A stretch of DNA of 39,647 bases, from the NCBI GenBank assembly GCA_903884105.1, contig CAISDJ010000091.1, positions 1-39,647 on the forward strand, written 5' to 3'. The notes beneath the pieces are model-generated. The model ran no database searches, was not told where the DNA came from, and was given only the letters and a program-made list of their open reading frames with translations. This DNA comes from an uncultured Pseudomonadota bacterium. Its GTDB lineage: Bacteria > Pseudomonadota > Gammaproteobacteria > Steroidobacterales > Steroidobacteraceae. Both the position numbers and the translations under genes were made by a program. Below, piece by piece: positions 10,689 to 20,012 of the stretch; position 1 is the stretch's first letter, and each line of letters begins with the position of its first letter.

Positions 10689-13600
10689 TCAAGCCTGGTC
10701 GATGACTTCGCGGACCTTGCGAGACAGGGCCTCGGGCGTGAAGGGCTTCTGCAGGAACGCGACGTTGGCCTGCAGGATGCCGTGGCGGACGACGGCATCG
10801 TCGGTATAGCCGCTCAGGAAGAGCACCTTCTGGCCTGGGTTGCTGGCGAGCAGCATCTCGGCCAACACACGGCCGCTCATTTCCGGCATGACGACATCGG
10901 TGATGACGAGGTCGATGGGGGAGTCGCGGTTCAGATAGAGCGATAGCGCTGCCTTGCCATCTGGCGCTGTCACTATCGTGTACCCAAATGACTCGAGGGA
11001 GAGAGCGACGAACTCGCGGACATTGTCGTCATCTTCCACCAGCAGGAGGGTTTCCCGACCGGCACCGGACGGGGGCAGGTTCTGCTCGGCAGGCTTCGGG
11101 GCACTGCTCCCGACGGCGGGTAGGCGGATCTTGAGCGTGGTGCCGACACCCACTTCGCTATAGAGGTCGATGGTGCCGCCGCTCTGTTTGATGATGCCGT
11201 GCGCCACGGCGAGGCCGAGGCCCGTGCCCTTGCCCCCGCTCTTGGTGGTGAAGAAGGGTTCGAATATGCGCTCCTGCAATTCGGGCAGTATGCCGACGCC
11301 GGTGTCACTGATCGAGATCGTCACGTACCGTTCCGGCTTCGCCTGTCCGGAAGGGGGCTCGCCGATCTCGAGCTCACTTGTCTCGATCGTGAGCTTGCCG
11401 CCCTGGGGCATCGCGTCGCGGGCATTCAAGGCGAGGTTGACGATGACCTGCTCGATCTGGCCGGGATCGGCCTTGATGGCGCTCAGATGCGTCGAGAGTG
11501 TGGTGGTGAGATCGATGTCCTCGCCAATCAGGCGGCGCAGCAGGACTTCGGCGTCGAGTACCACGGTGTTGACATCAAGCAGCTTCGACTCGAGCACCTG
11601 CTGACGGCTGAAGGCCAGCAACTGCTGGGTGAGCGAGGCGGCGCGCTGGCCAGCGCGAAAAATCTGCCCCAGCATCTTCTGCTTGCCGTCGGTGGCGGGA
11701 ACCATCCGCTGCAGCATCTGGCTGTAGCCGTTGATGAGCGTGAGCAGGTTGTTGAAGTCGTGCGCGACGCCTCCAGCGAGCTGGCCGAACGCCTCCATCT
11801 TCTGCGACTGGAAGAGCTGCGCCTGCAGCTTCTTCTTCTCCGAGACATCCCGGACGATGCCGACGAAGTAGCGCTGCTCGTCAAGGCGGAACTCCGTGAT
11901 GGCGAGATCCATCGGGAAGGTGCTGCCATCCTTGCGCTGGCCGCGGACCTCACGGCCGATGCCGATGATCTTGGCCTCGTGGGTATTCACATAGTTCGTA
12001 ATGTACGAGTCATGGCGGCTGCTATCCGACTCCGGCATCAGTTGCCTGACGTTCTCACCTAAAATCTCGTTGCTGCGATAGCCGAAGAGATCCTCTCCTG
12101 CCTTGTTGATCGTCGAGAGTATGCCGTGTTCGTTGATCGTGATGATGCCGTCTAGGGTGTGGTCAAGCACCGAATGCAGCAACTCGTCGTTGCGACGTTT
12201 GATAGTGATATCGCGGCTGACTTGCGCGTAGCCGATGACCTTGCCTGCCCCATTGTAAAGTGCGGTCAGGCTGCCGGTGGTCCAGAACTGGGTGCCGTTC
12301 TTGCGGCTGCGCCAGCCTTCCGTGTCGCAGTCTCCGTTGGCGCTCGCCCGGGCGAGCTCGTTTGCTGGCGTTCCCTCCGCAGTCCTCTGTGGCGGGAACA
12401 GGCACGAGTAGGGCTGACCGAGGATATCGTCGTCAGCATAGCCATACATCTGCTGCGCGCCTTTCTGCCAGGTCATGATGAGGCCTGCCGGATTCATCAT
12501 GAAGATCGCATAGTCGGTGACGCCTTGCAGAAGCTGGCTCAGGCGCGCTTCGGAGGTTTTCAAGGATTCTTCAGTGCGCTTGCGTGACGTGATGTCGGCG
12601 AGGTAGCCATTCCATAGGGTCGAGCCGCCAGGCTCATGCGTGGCAACGAAATTAGCTTCGATCCAGAGTTCGCCGCGCGCCGGGTTGATCAGGCGGTATT
12701 CGTAGTGCCATGGGTGTAAGCCGCGGGCGGCCTCTGTCGCGCTGAGTCTGAGGCTGACTACGTCATCGGGATGAACGTGCTCGAAGAGCACAGTGGCGTC
12801 TTTGGCGATTGATGCGGCCGACACACCCAAGAGGGGTTCGAGTCTGGGATTCGCTAACGCCGATGTCCACTTGCCGTTAGGGAACTCACGGAACGAGCAG
12901 ATTCACGACAGGGATGGTCGCCATCACGTATGCAAACCAGTCCCGCTCGTTGCGCAGCGCCTCGGAGGCTCGGTGCTCTTCGGTGATGTCACGAAAGAAG
13001 GCCATGCTGCGGTCCTGCGGCAGCATCACTGCACGAAGTGCTGCCAGGAACTGTGTGCCATCCTGCCTGGCGAGCAGGCGAGGCCGATCATAGGCCCCGA
13101 TGTTTTTCAGTTCGTCAAGTTCTTTCTGAAGTTCATCGTGCTTGAGGGTTGCCTGAATCGCACCTATCGGCTGCCCCCGCAGCTCCTCGGCCGAATACCC
13201 CAGCATCCGCAAGGCCTCCGGGTTTGCCTCCTTGAAGCATCTCTTATCGTCCGCGATGAGAATGCCGATCGGGGCATTCTCGAAGTAGGAGCGGAATCGT
13301 GTTTCGCTTGCCTGCAGCAATTTCTGCGACTGCATATGGCTATCATTGGCGCTGATCAGTTCCAGGCTGCGTTTGTGTATGCGGGCTTCGAGGTGTGCGT
13401 AGGCGTCGTCCAGAATAAGCTGCTTCTGCCGGTATTCAACTAGGGTCGCCTCCAACTTGCGAAGCGCGCTGTGCATCCGCCCTGCAAGCAGTGAGGTGCC
13501 GAGGCCGGTGACCAAGAAAAACTCGAGGCCGTACCGCTCCTGGGGTAAATCCAACCAGAGACTCCCTGTCGGCTGCAGGAAGTAGAAATCAACCGCCAGG

Positions 13601-13785
13601 GCACTCAGGCCCAAGGTGAGCAGGGCCGGCCGCAGCCCACCGATCCAGGCCGCGACGAGAACGGCGAAGTAGTGAACCGCAAAGGGGATATCCCTGCCAA
13701 AAACACTGTTCAGTGACAAGCGCAGTACTGTTGCCAGCACCACTATCAGGATAGCGAACGCATAATCTATGTAGCTGCGCTGCAT
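10689..13785 (-). pseudogene. Second hybrid histidine kinase, split by a one-base frameshift
   Basis: This is a paralogue of the kinase at 6766-9888 with the same order: DUF4118-like membrane block, coiled coil, four PAS domains, H-box [11 protein letters not shown], ATPase domain and C-terminal receiver (VITDVVMP, QKPF). The N-terminal piece starts at the ATG at 13785 (GGAG 5 bases upstream) and ends at a TGA at 12886, reading MATIPVVNLLVP. Removing one base near 12902-12903 lets the frame run on as ICSFREFPNG, matching [10 protein letters not shown] in the intact copy, and then open to 10689. The gene is otherwise complete (about 1,030 residues). The C-terminal piece retains three PAS domains and the full kinase and receiver. 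This may be a true recent mutation or a sequencing error in one short run. Confidence 0.88.
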
Positions 13786-13863
13786 GGAAACTCCAGGTTT
13801 CACGCCCGGACTATGTTGCTGGTAGGGCTAGGAGGCTACATGAGATATTAGTAAGACATTTAC

Positions 13864-14058
13864 CTAATTGATCGCAGGCTGCAGTCGCTCCGCGAGGTTC
13901 ATGAACAGGCGCTGACTCTGAACCTGACCAGTGTGGGCACGCGATGCTGGCACGCGAGCAGGGGCCGGGACACTGCGTAGGCGAGTGCCGGGAATCGCCG
14001 TCATCCCGGCGATCACTCCGATATTCGCAGCGGGCATGAGGGAATGCGGCGCGCTCAC
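13864..14058 (-). CDS. Possible small ORF at the end of the efflux operon
   Basis: A 64-codon frame starts at GTG 14058, which overlaps the czcC stop as GTGA. This mirrors the overlaps between the other genes of this operon. The predicted peptide has a mildly hydrophobic first third (ANIGVIAGMTAIPG) and a basic, Gln/Arg-rich end; I recognise no family. The 13786-14054 interval otherwise contains nothing I can identify. The stop-start overlap and position are the only support, so chance is a real alternative. Confidence 0.25.
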   Translation of the reverse strand: MSAPHSLMPAANIGVIAGMTAIPGTRLRSVPAPARVPASRAHTGQVQSQRLFMNLAERLQPAIN

Positions 14059-15320
14059 TGTGGGTGTTCGTGCTCCAGTGCCCAGATCTCGTGTGCGTCC
14101 AGACGGAGACGCGCGTAGGCCTCGATGGCGTCGAGTTCCGCCTGTTGCGCGCCCAGCGTGGCTTCAAGGGCCTGCCGCTGCGCCGTCAGCGTCTGTGCCA
14201 GATCCAGTTCCCCGAGCTCGTAGCCGCGTCGCATCGTCGCTGCCGTGGCCTGCATCTGTTCCGACAGGCGCGACAGCTGTTCCCACCGCAAGCGGCTCAG
14301 ACGTACCGCGCTCAAGGCGCGGTTCGCATCGCCTTCCACCTTGAGGCGGATCTGGCGAGTCCGTTCCGTGGCCATCGTGGCTCGCGCTAATGCGGCGGCG
14401 TGGTCGGCGCGCCGGCCTGATCCGCCGAAGGGCAGGGCGACGGTCACGCCCAGTACTTTCTCCTGTCGATCACGTTCCTGGCCATAGTGAACGCCGACGG
14501 TGGGGTCGGGCATCCGGTCGAGCCGGGCCCGCTGGGCCTGCAGTTCCGCCTCCTGTTGCTGGTTCTCCGCCAGTTCGAGTTCGTGGTTGTCTGCCACGAT
14601 GCGTTCGTGCCAGATGGCATCGGTTTCCTCGACAGCGGGCGGGTCGTCGATCGTGTCTGGTGCGCGTTGCGCCAACGCCGGAAACAGCTCCTTGAGGTCG
14701 AGGCTGCGCGCCGCTGCGAGCTGCTGTGCTTCGAGATGCAGCGCGCGGACGCGATTCAGCTCGCCTTCGGCAAGCTGACCCTCGATGGCGGGCGCATCGC
14801 CAGCCGTGACGCGTCTTTGAACGGCGTCGCGATGCTGTTCAAGGATCTTGACCTGGCCCGCGAGCACGGTCACCGACTCCCGCTCGCGCAGCCAGTCGAA
14901 CCACGAGGACAGCAGCGAGCGACCCGCCTCATGCCACGCATCGGCGTGCGCGAACTCCGCGATGAGGACGGCTTGTTGCCCGAGCGCAGCGTCCACCGAT
15001 GCTTTGCCGGGAATACGGAAGCCGCGTTCCAGCGAGACTTGCGCTTCGGTGTAGGTCTGCTGGGTCGTCTGGTCGCGTCGTTCCTGAGTCATGGCGCGCA
15101 GGGTCCATTCGTGTGGCCCCACGCGGCGTCGCCGATTGATCGCATCGCCGAGCTCGACGCCGGCCGCAGCCCCCGCGACCAACGGGGAACTTCCGAGGAT
15201 GGCTTCGATATCGCCAGCCGGTGGCAGCGCGTTGGGGTAGATGCCGCCCGCGTTTGCCAGCGTGGCACTCGCCATCAGCAGTGCGGAGACGACGGTCCTC
15301 AATCCGAAGCGCGGATTCAT
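14055..15320 (-). CDS. czcC: Outer-membrane efflux channel of an HME-RND system (TolC/CzcC family)
   Basis: A 421-residue outer-membrane factor that would complete a trans-envelope heavy-metal efflux pump. The start at ATG 15320 has a strong GGGAGG 5 bases upstream and a Sec signal peptide (VVSALLMASATLANAGG). The body shows the long alpha-helical hairpins of the OEP family, rich in Ala/Glu/Gln (residues about 150-215 and 335-420). Between them lies the strand PDPTVGVHYGQERD, typical of CzcC/CusC-like channels. ATG overlaps the stop of the DUF3240 gene (ATGA), so translation is probably coupled. It comes last of the four main operon genes. The exact metal cannot be read from this subunit. Confidence 0.9.
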   Translation of the reverse strand: MNPRFGLRTVVSALLMASATLANAGGIYPNALPPAGDIEAILGSSPLVAGAAAGVELGDAINRRRRVGPHEWTLRAMTQERRDQTTQQTYTEAQVSLERGFRIPGKASVDAALGQQAVLIAEFAHADAWHEAGRSLLSSWFDWLRERESVTVLAGQVKILEQHRDAVQRRVTAGDAPAIEGQLAEGELNRVRALHLEAQQLAAARSLDLKELFPALAQRAPDTIDDPPAVEETDAIWHERIVADNHELELAENQQQEAELQAQRARLDRMPDPTVGVHYGQERDRQEKVLGVTVALPFGGSGRRADHAAALARATMATERTRQIRLKVEGDANRALSAVRLSRLRWEQLSRLSEQMQATAATMRRGYELGELDLAQTLTAQRQALEATLGAQQAELDAIEAYARLRLDAHEIWALEHEHPQ

Positions 15321-15631
15321 GCCAGCCTCCCGAAACCTGTGAGCGCGGTGGTCCACCAGATGACTTCCGGGCTTTGAACCTGGACCTTGATTCTGTCGAT
15401 CAGCGTCGCAGCCTGCGATTGCTGCATCAGCAGCGTGATCATGCGGCGGTGAGACCGACCGCGGACCTTTTCAAGTGTTGTATGCAGATGGGCACCCGAC
15501 CCCAGGCCCTCGGCCGCGTACACCGAGAAGCCGGAGACGAGGTCTTCGTGGGCCAGCAGCAGGTCCAGCATTTCCTCTTCGAGGTGCTCGGGAACGGCCA
15601 ATGTCAGCAGGCAATCGTAGCTCGTGCTCAT
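15317..15631 (-). CDS. DUF3240-family protein of the metal-efflux operon
   Basis: A 104-residue soluble protein without signal peptide. It resembles the DUF3240 family, small ferredoxin-fold-like proteins repeatedly found beside CzcA/CusA-type pumps. Recognisable parts are the opening YDCLLTLAVPEHLEEEMLDL, the central VSGFSVYAAEGLGSG and the end IKVQVQSPEVIWWTTALTGFGRL. Its start overlaps the czcA stop and its stop overlaps the czcC start (ATGA on both sides), so it is translated as part of the pump operon. The fold is PII-like in outline, so a regulatory or metal-sensing role at the cytosolic face of the pump is an attractive inference, but the family has no established function that I know. 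Confidence 0.82.
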   Translation of the reverse strand: MSTSYDCLLTLAVPEHLEEEMLDLLLAHEDLVSGFSVYAAEGLGSGAHLHTTLEKVRGRSHRRMITLLMQQSQAATLIDRIKVQVQSPEVIWWTTALTGFGRLA

Positions 15632-18600
15632 GTGGAGGCTCCCAGCCCGAAGCGGCGGAACAGGCTGGGCAGGAGCACCAGCGTCAGCAGGGTCGAGCTC
15701 ACCAGTCCGCCGATGACGACGATGGCGAGGGGGCGCTGGATTTCAGAGCCGGGACCGGTGGCAAACAGCAACGGCACGAGGCCAAATGCCGTGATGCTTG
15801 CGGTCATCAGCACTGGGCGCAATCGCCGGAGTGCACCTTGTGTGACGATCTCCGCGACCGCGACGCCCTTGCCCGCGAGTTGATTGAAGTAGCTGATCAT
15901 CACGAGGCCGTTCAGCACCGCGATGCCCATCAACGCGATGAAGCCGACGGACGCGGGCACCGAGAGGTACTCGCGAGTGATCGCGAGGGCCACCACGCCG
16001 CCGATGAGCGCGAACGGAATATTGGCGAATACGAGCACGGCTTGCCTGAGCGACGAGAACGTGGCGAACAACAGCAGGAAGATCAGTCCGAGCGCAAGCG
16101 GCACGATCAGGCCGAGCCGCGCGGCCGTGCGCTGCTGGTTCTCGAACTGCCCGCCCCAGGTGAGGCGATAGCCGTCCGGGAGCCTGATCTGCTCGGCAAC
16201 CCTGGCCTGGGCTTCTTCGACAAAGCCCACCAGGTCGCGACCGCGCACGTTCGACCGCACGACGGTCATGCGCACGGAGTTTTCACGATCGATCTTCACG
16301 GGACCATCGGCGATGGTCTGCCTGGCAACAGCCGAGAGAGGCAGCGCAGTGCCACCGCTGATCGGCAGACGGAGCTGCTGGAACGCATCCTGGGAGCGCT
16401 GCACTTCGCTGTCGCCGCGAATGATCAATGGCAACCGGCGGCCGGACTCGATCACGACGCCCGCCGTCGTGCCCTCGACCAGCATGCGCAGGTCGTTCTG
16501 CACGGTTTCGACGGACAGCCCCGCGCGGCCCGCAGCCATGCGGTCGATTTCGAGCCTCAAGTACTGCACGCCCTGGTTGCTGACGGTGACGACGTCCTCG
16601 CTGCCCTGGATGGCTTCGAGCACCTTGCCGATGTCGCCGGCGAGCTTGTCGAGGACGAGCATGTCCGGACCGAAGATCTTCACGGCCAGGTCGCCGCGGG
16701 TACCCGAGATCAGCTCCGACACGCGCATGTCGATCGGCTGCGTGAAGCTGAACGTCACGCCCGCGAACTCGTCGCCGACCTTGCGCAGTTCATCGAGCAG
16801 CCATTCCTTGTCGTCCTGGCGCCATTCCTCGCGGGGCTTGAGCGCGAGGAAGCTGTCCGTTTCGTTGGTGCCCATCGGATCGAGGCCGAGCTCATCGGAA
16901 CCGACGCGCCCAACGACGCTTTCGATCTCGGGCACCGCTTCCATGATGCGCTTCTGGATCTCGCGATCCGTCGCACCCGACTGGGCCAGATTGATCGAGG
17001 GGACCTTCTCCAGTTGCAGCACGATGTCGCCTTCATCGAGCGTGGGCATGAAGGACTTGCCTACGCCGAGGAACAGGAGCACCGCAAGGGCCAGTCCCGC
17101 GACCGCAGAGCCATAGACGATGCGATCATGCGCAAGCGACCAGTTGAGGAGCCGCGAGTAGCGTTCTTCCAGCCAGCGCACCAGCGGCGGATGCGCGGCG
17201 TGCTTTGAAGGCAGCCATGACGCGATGACCGGAATGACCGTCAGGGAAAGGACCAGTGAGGCGGCCAGCGCAAACACGATGGTCAGCGCCACCGGTGCGA
17301 ACAGCTTGCCTTCGAGCCCCTGCAGCGTCAGCAGGGGCAGGAACACGATGATGATGATGAGGATGCCGGAGGTCACGGGTACGGCGACTTCCTGCACGGC
17401 CCGGTAGATCACGTGCAAGGCGGAGGGCTGCGGTCCTGAAGGCTTGTTGCCGCCATGGGCCTCGATGTTCTCCACGACGACGACCGCGGCATCTACGAGC
17501 ATGCCGATCGCGATGGCGAGACCTCCCAGCGACATGAGGTTGGCCGAGAGGCCGTACATTCCCATCATCACGAACGTGGCGAGCGCCGAGAGCGGCAGGA
17601 TCAGCGCCACGACGACGGCGGCGCGGACATTGCCGAGGAACAGGTACAACAGGATCACGACCAGCACGATGGCTTCCGCCAGCGCTTCGGTGACGGTGCC
17701 CACGGCCCGTTCGACGAGCGCACCGCGGTCATAGAAGGGTTTGATGGTCGTGCCTTCGGGCAGGCTCTTTTCGATCTCGGAGATCTTGAGGCGGATCTGC
17801 TCGACGATCTGCTGCGCGTTGGCGCCGCGCAGGCCGAGGACCAGGCCCTCTACCGCTTCGTCCACGCCATCCTTGTTGACCATGCCGTAGCGGGTCAGGT
17901 GGCCGATACGCAGTTCGGCCACATCGCCGACGCGCACCGGCACGCCGTCGCGGTTGGCAATCACGATGGCGCGGACATCGTCCAGCGTGCGGATGCTGCC
18001 ATCGCTGCGGACCAGCAGGGCTTCTTCATTCTGCGTGAGGCGGCCGGCGCCGTCATTGCGATTGTTGACAGCCAGGACGTCGTGAAGGTCCGTGAGCGAG
18101 AGGCCGCGAGCGGCGAGTGCGGCTGGATCAGGCACGACCTCGAAGGATTTCACGTAGCCGCCGAGCGTGTTCACGTCGGCAACGCCCGGGATGCTGCGTA
18201 GTTGCGGGCGGATCACCCAGTCAAGCAGCGTGCGCTTGTCGGTCAGCGACAGGTCGCCTTCGATCGTGAACATGAACAGGTCGCCGAGCGGCGTCGTGAT
18301 CGGTGCCAGGCCGCCCGTCACCGTGGACGGCAGTGAGGGCAGCACGTTGCCGAGACGCTCACTCACCTGCTGGCGGGCCCAGTACACATCGGTGCCATCC
18401 TCGAAGTCGATGGTGACGTCGGTAATGGCGTACTTGGATTTGGATCGCAGGATGGTCTGCCGCGGGATGCCGAGGAGTTCCTGCTCGATCGGCGCCGTGA
18501 TGCGCTCCTCCACTTCCTCGGGTGTCATGCCCGGCGCCTTCATGATCACCTTGACCTGCGTGGTCGAGATGTCCGGATAGGCATCGATCGGCAGCTTGAG

Positions 18601-18693
18601 AACGGCATTGATGCCGGCGCCTACCAGCACCAGCGTCAGCACCAGCATGAGCAGGCGCTGCGACAGCGCGAAGGCAACCAGGCGCGACAGCAT
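15628..18693 (-). CDS. czcA: HME-RND heavy-metal efflux transporter (CzcA/CusA family)
   Basis: A 1,021-residue inner-membrane proton/metal antiporter, full length for the family. It begins with a cytosolic stub and TM1, followed by the periplasmic porter domain start LPIDAYPDISTTQVKV. The conserved TM4 segment reads AIAIGMLVDAAVVVVENIE, holding the charged residues used in proton relay; it lacks the DFG that precedes this motif in classical CzcA of the Zn/Co/Cd group. The second half repeats the architecture (GGQFENQQRTAARLG, then four more TM helices). Substrate class is uncertain: a divalent cation is likely, but Cu/Ag or Ni cannot be excluded. Its ATG overlaps the czcB stop by one base (TGATG), and its stop overlaps the DUF3240 start. 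Confidence 0.95.
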   Translation of the reverse strand: MLSRLVAFALSQRLLMLVLTLVLVGAGINAVLKLPIDAYPDISTTQVKVIMKAPGMTPEEVEERITAPIEQELLGIPRQTILRSKSKYAITDVTIDFEDGTDVYWARQQVSERLGNVLPSLPSTVTGGLAPITTPLGDLFMFTIEGDLSLTDKRTLLDWVIRPQLRSIPGVADVNTLGGYVKSFEVVPDPAALAARGLSLTDLHDVLAVNNRNDGAGRLTQNEEALLVRSDGSIRTLDDVRAIVIANRDGVPVRVGDVAELRIGHLTRYGMVNKDGVDEAVEGLVLGLRGANAQQIVEQIRLKISEIEKSLPEGTTIKPFYDRGALVERAVGTVTEALAEAIVLVVILLYLFLGNVRAAVVVALILPLSALATFVMMGMYGLSANLMSLGGLAIAIGMLVDAAVVVVENIEAHGGNKPSGPQPSALHVIYRAVQEVAVPVTSGILIIIIVFLPLLTLQGLEGKLFAPVALTIVFALAASLVLSLTVIPVIASWLPSKHAAHPPLVRWLEERYSRLLNWSLAHDRIVYGSAVAGLALAVLLFLGVGKSFMPTLDEGDIVLQLEKVPSINLAQSGATDREIQKRIMEAVPEIESVVGRVGSDELGLDPMGTNETDSFLALKPREEWRQDDKEWLLDELRKVGDEFAGVTFSFTQPIDMRVSELISGTRGDLAVKIFGPDMLVLDKLAGDIGKVLEAIQGSEDVVTVSNQGVQYLRLEIDRMAAGRAGLSVETVQNDLRMLVEGTTAGVVIESGRRLPLIIRGDSEVQRSQDAFQQLRLPISGGTALPLSAVARQTIADGPVKIDRENSVRMTVVRSNVRGRDLVGFVEEAQARVAEQIRLPDGYRLTWGGQFENQQRTAARLGLIVPLALGLIFLLLFATFSSLRQAVLVFANIPFALIGGVVALAITREYLSVPASVGFIALMGIAVLNGLVMISYFNQLAGKGVAVAEIVTQGALRRLRPVLMTASITAFGLVPLLFATGPGSEIQRPLAIVVIGGLVSSTLLTLVLLPSLFRRFGLGAST

Positions 18694-19841
18694 CAGGTCT
18701 TCTCCGCCGGCTGTGGCCCGGTCGTTTCAGGCCCGAGGCCTATCCAGGCCCCGCGCAACGTGGCGACGCCTTGCGTGACGATTTCCGTTGTGGCGGGGAT
18801 CGCGGCCTTTGCCCACACGAGGTCGCCGCCGCGCGCCACGATGTCGATGCGGGCCGCGCGAAAGCCGCCGCCATCGCGCACGAACACGTAGTCCTGGCCG
18901 CCTGTCCTCAGCACCGCACTCGTGGGAATGCCGAGGGTTCCGGCTCCGAGCGCGCCGGAGTCGACGACGGCCTCCACGAACTGGTTCGGCTTCAGGCACG
19001 ACCCGGGCGAGTTGAACTCGGCCCTGAGCGTGACGGACTGGTTCGCGTTGCTCAGGTGCTGGCTCGTGGAAACGATGCGGCCCGGCTTATCGCAACCGGA
19101 CACCGTCACCGCATTGCCGGCGCGGATCAGTGCGCTTTCGGTCGATGTCGCGTGCAGTTCGATCCACAGCTTCGAGCTCTCGGCGATGCGGAAGAGCGGT
19201 GCGCCGGTTTCGAGGCGCTGTCCCGGAGTTGCAAGCTGTTCGAGGACAGACCCTGCCATCCTGGCCGTCACCACGAGAACCGCGCTCAGGTCGGCTGCGG
19301 ACTTGAGCCGGGCGAGACCTGCCTGCGACAAGCCTGCAATGACCAGACTCTGCCGGTGTTCCTCAAACAGCGCGTCCGCCTGCATCTTCTGCGCCCGGGC
19401 TTCTTCCAGCCGGCTGGCTGCAATGATGCCATCCTTGAAGAGGCTCTCATCGCGTTTCGCTCGGGCATCTGCCACCTCCGCTGCGGACAGGGCCTCGAGG
19501 TAACCCTGCTGCAAAGTCAGGTAGTCGGCGCTGTAGATCTCGGCCAGGGGCTGGCCGGCACGAACAGTCTGCAACGGGTCGACCAGCAGCTTCTGCAGGA
19601 CGCCAGGCAGTGGAGCCGACGCGAGGTTCAAGCCGCTGTTCGGCACCATCACCCTGCCGCTCAGGCGCGACTGCGTGCCGGCTTGCGGGTGCTCCGAGTT
19701 GCCTGCGGCGACCCGGGGGCGCAACGTGACGAGACCAGCGCGTTCTATCTGCAACGGGGTCAAGATGAGGAGGGCAGGCTCTGCGGCAAGCGCGGGTATT
19801 GCGACAAGCAAGGCAAGCAGGCCAGGCACGGTGATTTTCAT
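18693..19841 (-). CDS. czcB: Periplasmic adaptor of the HME-RND pump (CzcB/CusB family)
   Basis: A 382-residue membrane-fusion protein that links the inner-membrane pump to the outer-membrane channel. A signal peptide (PGLLALLVAIPALAAEP) begins at ATG 19841, with GGA 7 bases upstream. The order is adaptor-like: a lipoyl/barrel half (SGRVMVPNSGLNLASAPLPG, LLVDPLQTVRAGQPLAEIYS), an alpha-hairpin (about residues 110-165), the second lipoyl half (SVLEQLATPGQRLETGAPLF) and a beta-barrel end. There is no His-rich extension or N-terminal CusF-like domain. It is the first gene of the operon and lies divergent from the response regulator gene, with the operator at 19936-19958 between them, so metal-responsive control by that system is likely. 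Confidence 0.92.
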   Translation of the reverse strand: MKITVPGLLALLVAIPALAAEPALLILTPLQIERAGLVTLRPRVAAGNSEHPQAGTQSRLSGRVMVPNSGLNLASAPLPGVLQKLLVDPLQTVRAGQPLAEIYSADYLTLQQGYLEALSAAEVADARAKRDESLFKDGIIAASRLEEARAQKMQADALFEEHRQSLVIAGLSQAGLARLKSAADLSAVLVVTARMAGSVLEQLATPGQRLETGAPLFRIAESSKLWIELHATSTESALIRAGNAVTVSGCDKPGRIVSTSQHLSNANQSVTLRAEFNSPGSCLKPNQFVEAVVDSGALGAGTLGIPTSAVLRTGGQDYVFVRDGGGFRAARIDIVARGGDLVWAKAAIPATTEIVTQGVATLRGAWIGLGPETTGPQPAEKT

Positions 19842-19935
19842 GGGTGATCCGCAAGTTGACTCGATTGCCTCGGAGTCCAGCGGGGGCAGAACCGGTGCCG
19901 CTGGTCCATTTGGTAGTGTCAGAGGCTAGAATTAG

Positions 19936-19958
19936 CTGCTTAAGAACTCCTTAAGCAG
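19936..19958. promoter_or_regulatory. Putative PmrA/QseB-type operator between czcB and the response regulator gene
   Basis: Two direct hexamers CTTAAG (19939-19944 and 19950-19955) are separated by exactly five bases, AACTC. This is the arrangement known for PmrA/BasR and QseB-family regulators (YTTAAK-N5-YTTAAK). The hexamers also lie inside a perfect inverted repeat CTGCTTAAG / CTTAAGCAG (19936-19944 and 19950-19958). The site is 55 bases upstream of the regulator start and about 95 bases upstream of czcB, so it could serve both divergent promoters. Confidence 0.75.
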
Positions 19959-20012
19959 TCATCGCTAGCCTTGCAGACAGCCGCACAAGATAACGAACAG
20001 GTCAGGCGATCT

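Noticed and set aside
15475-17208. A 577-codon plus-strand frame over czcA.
   Set aside because: Antisense of a certain transporter gene; low-complexity His/Asp/Arg-rich composition and no ribosome site.
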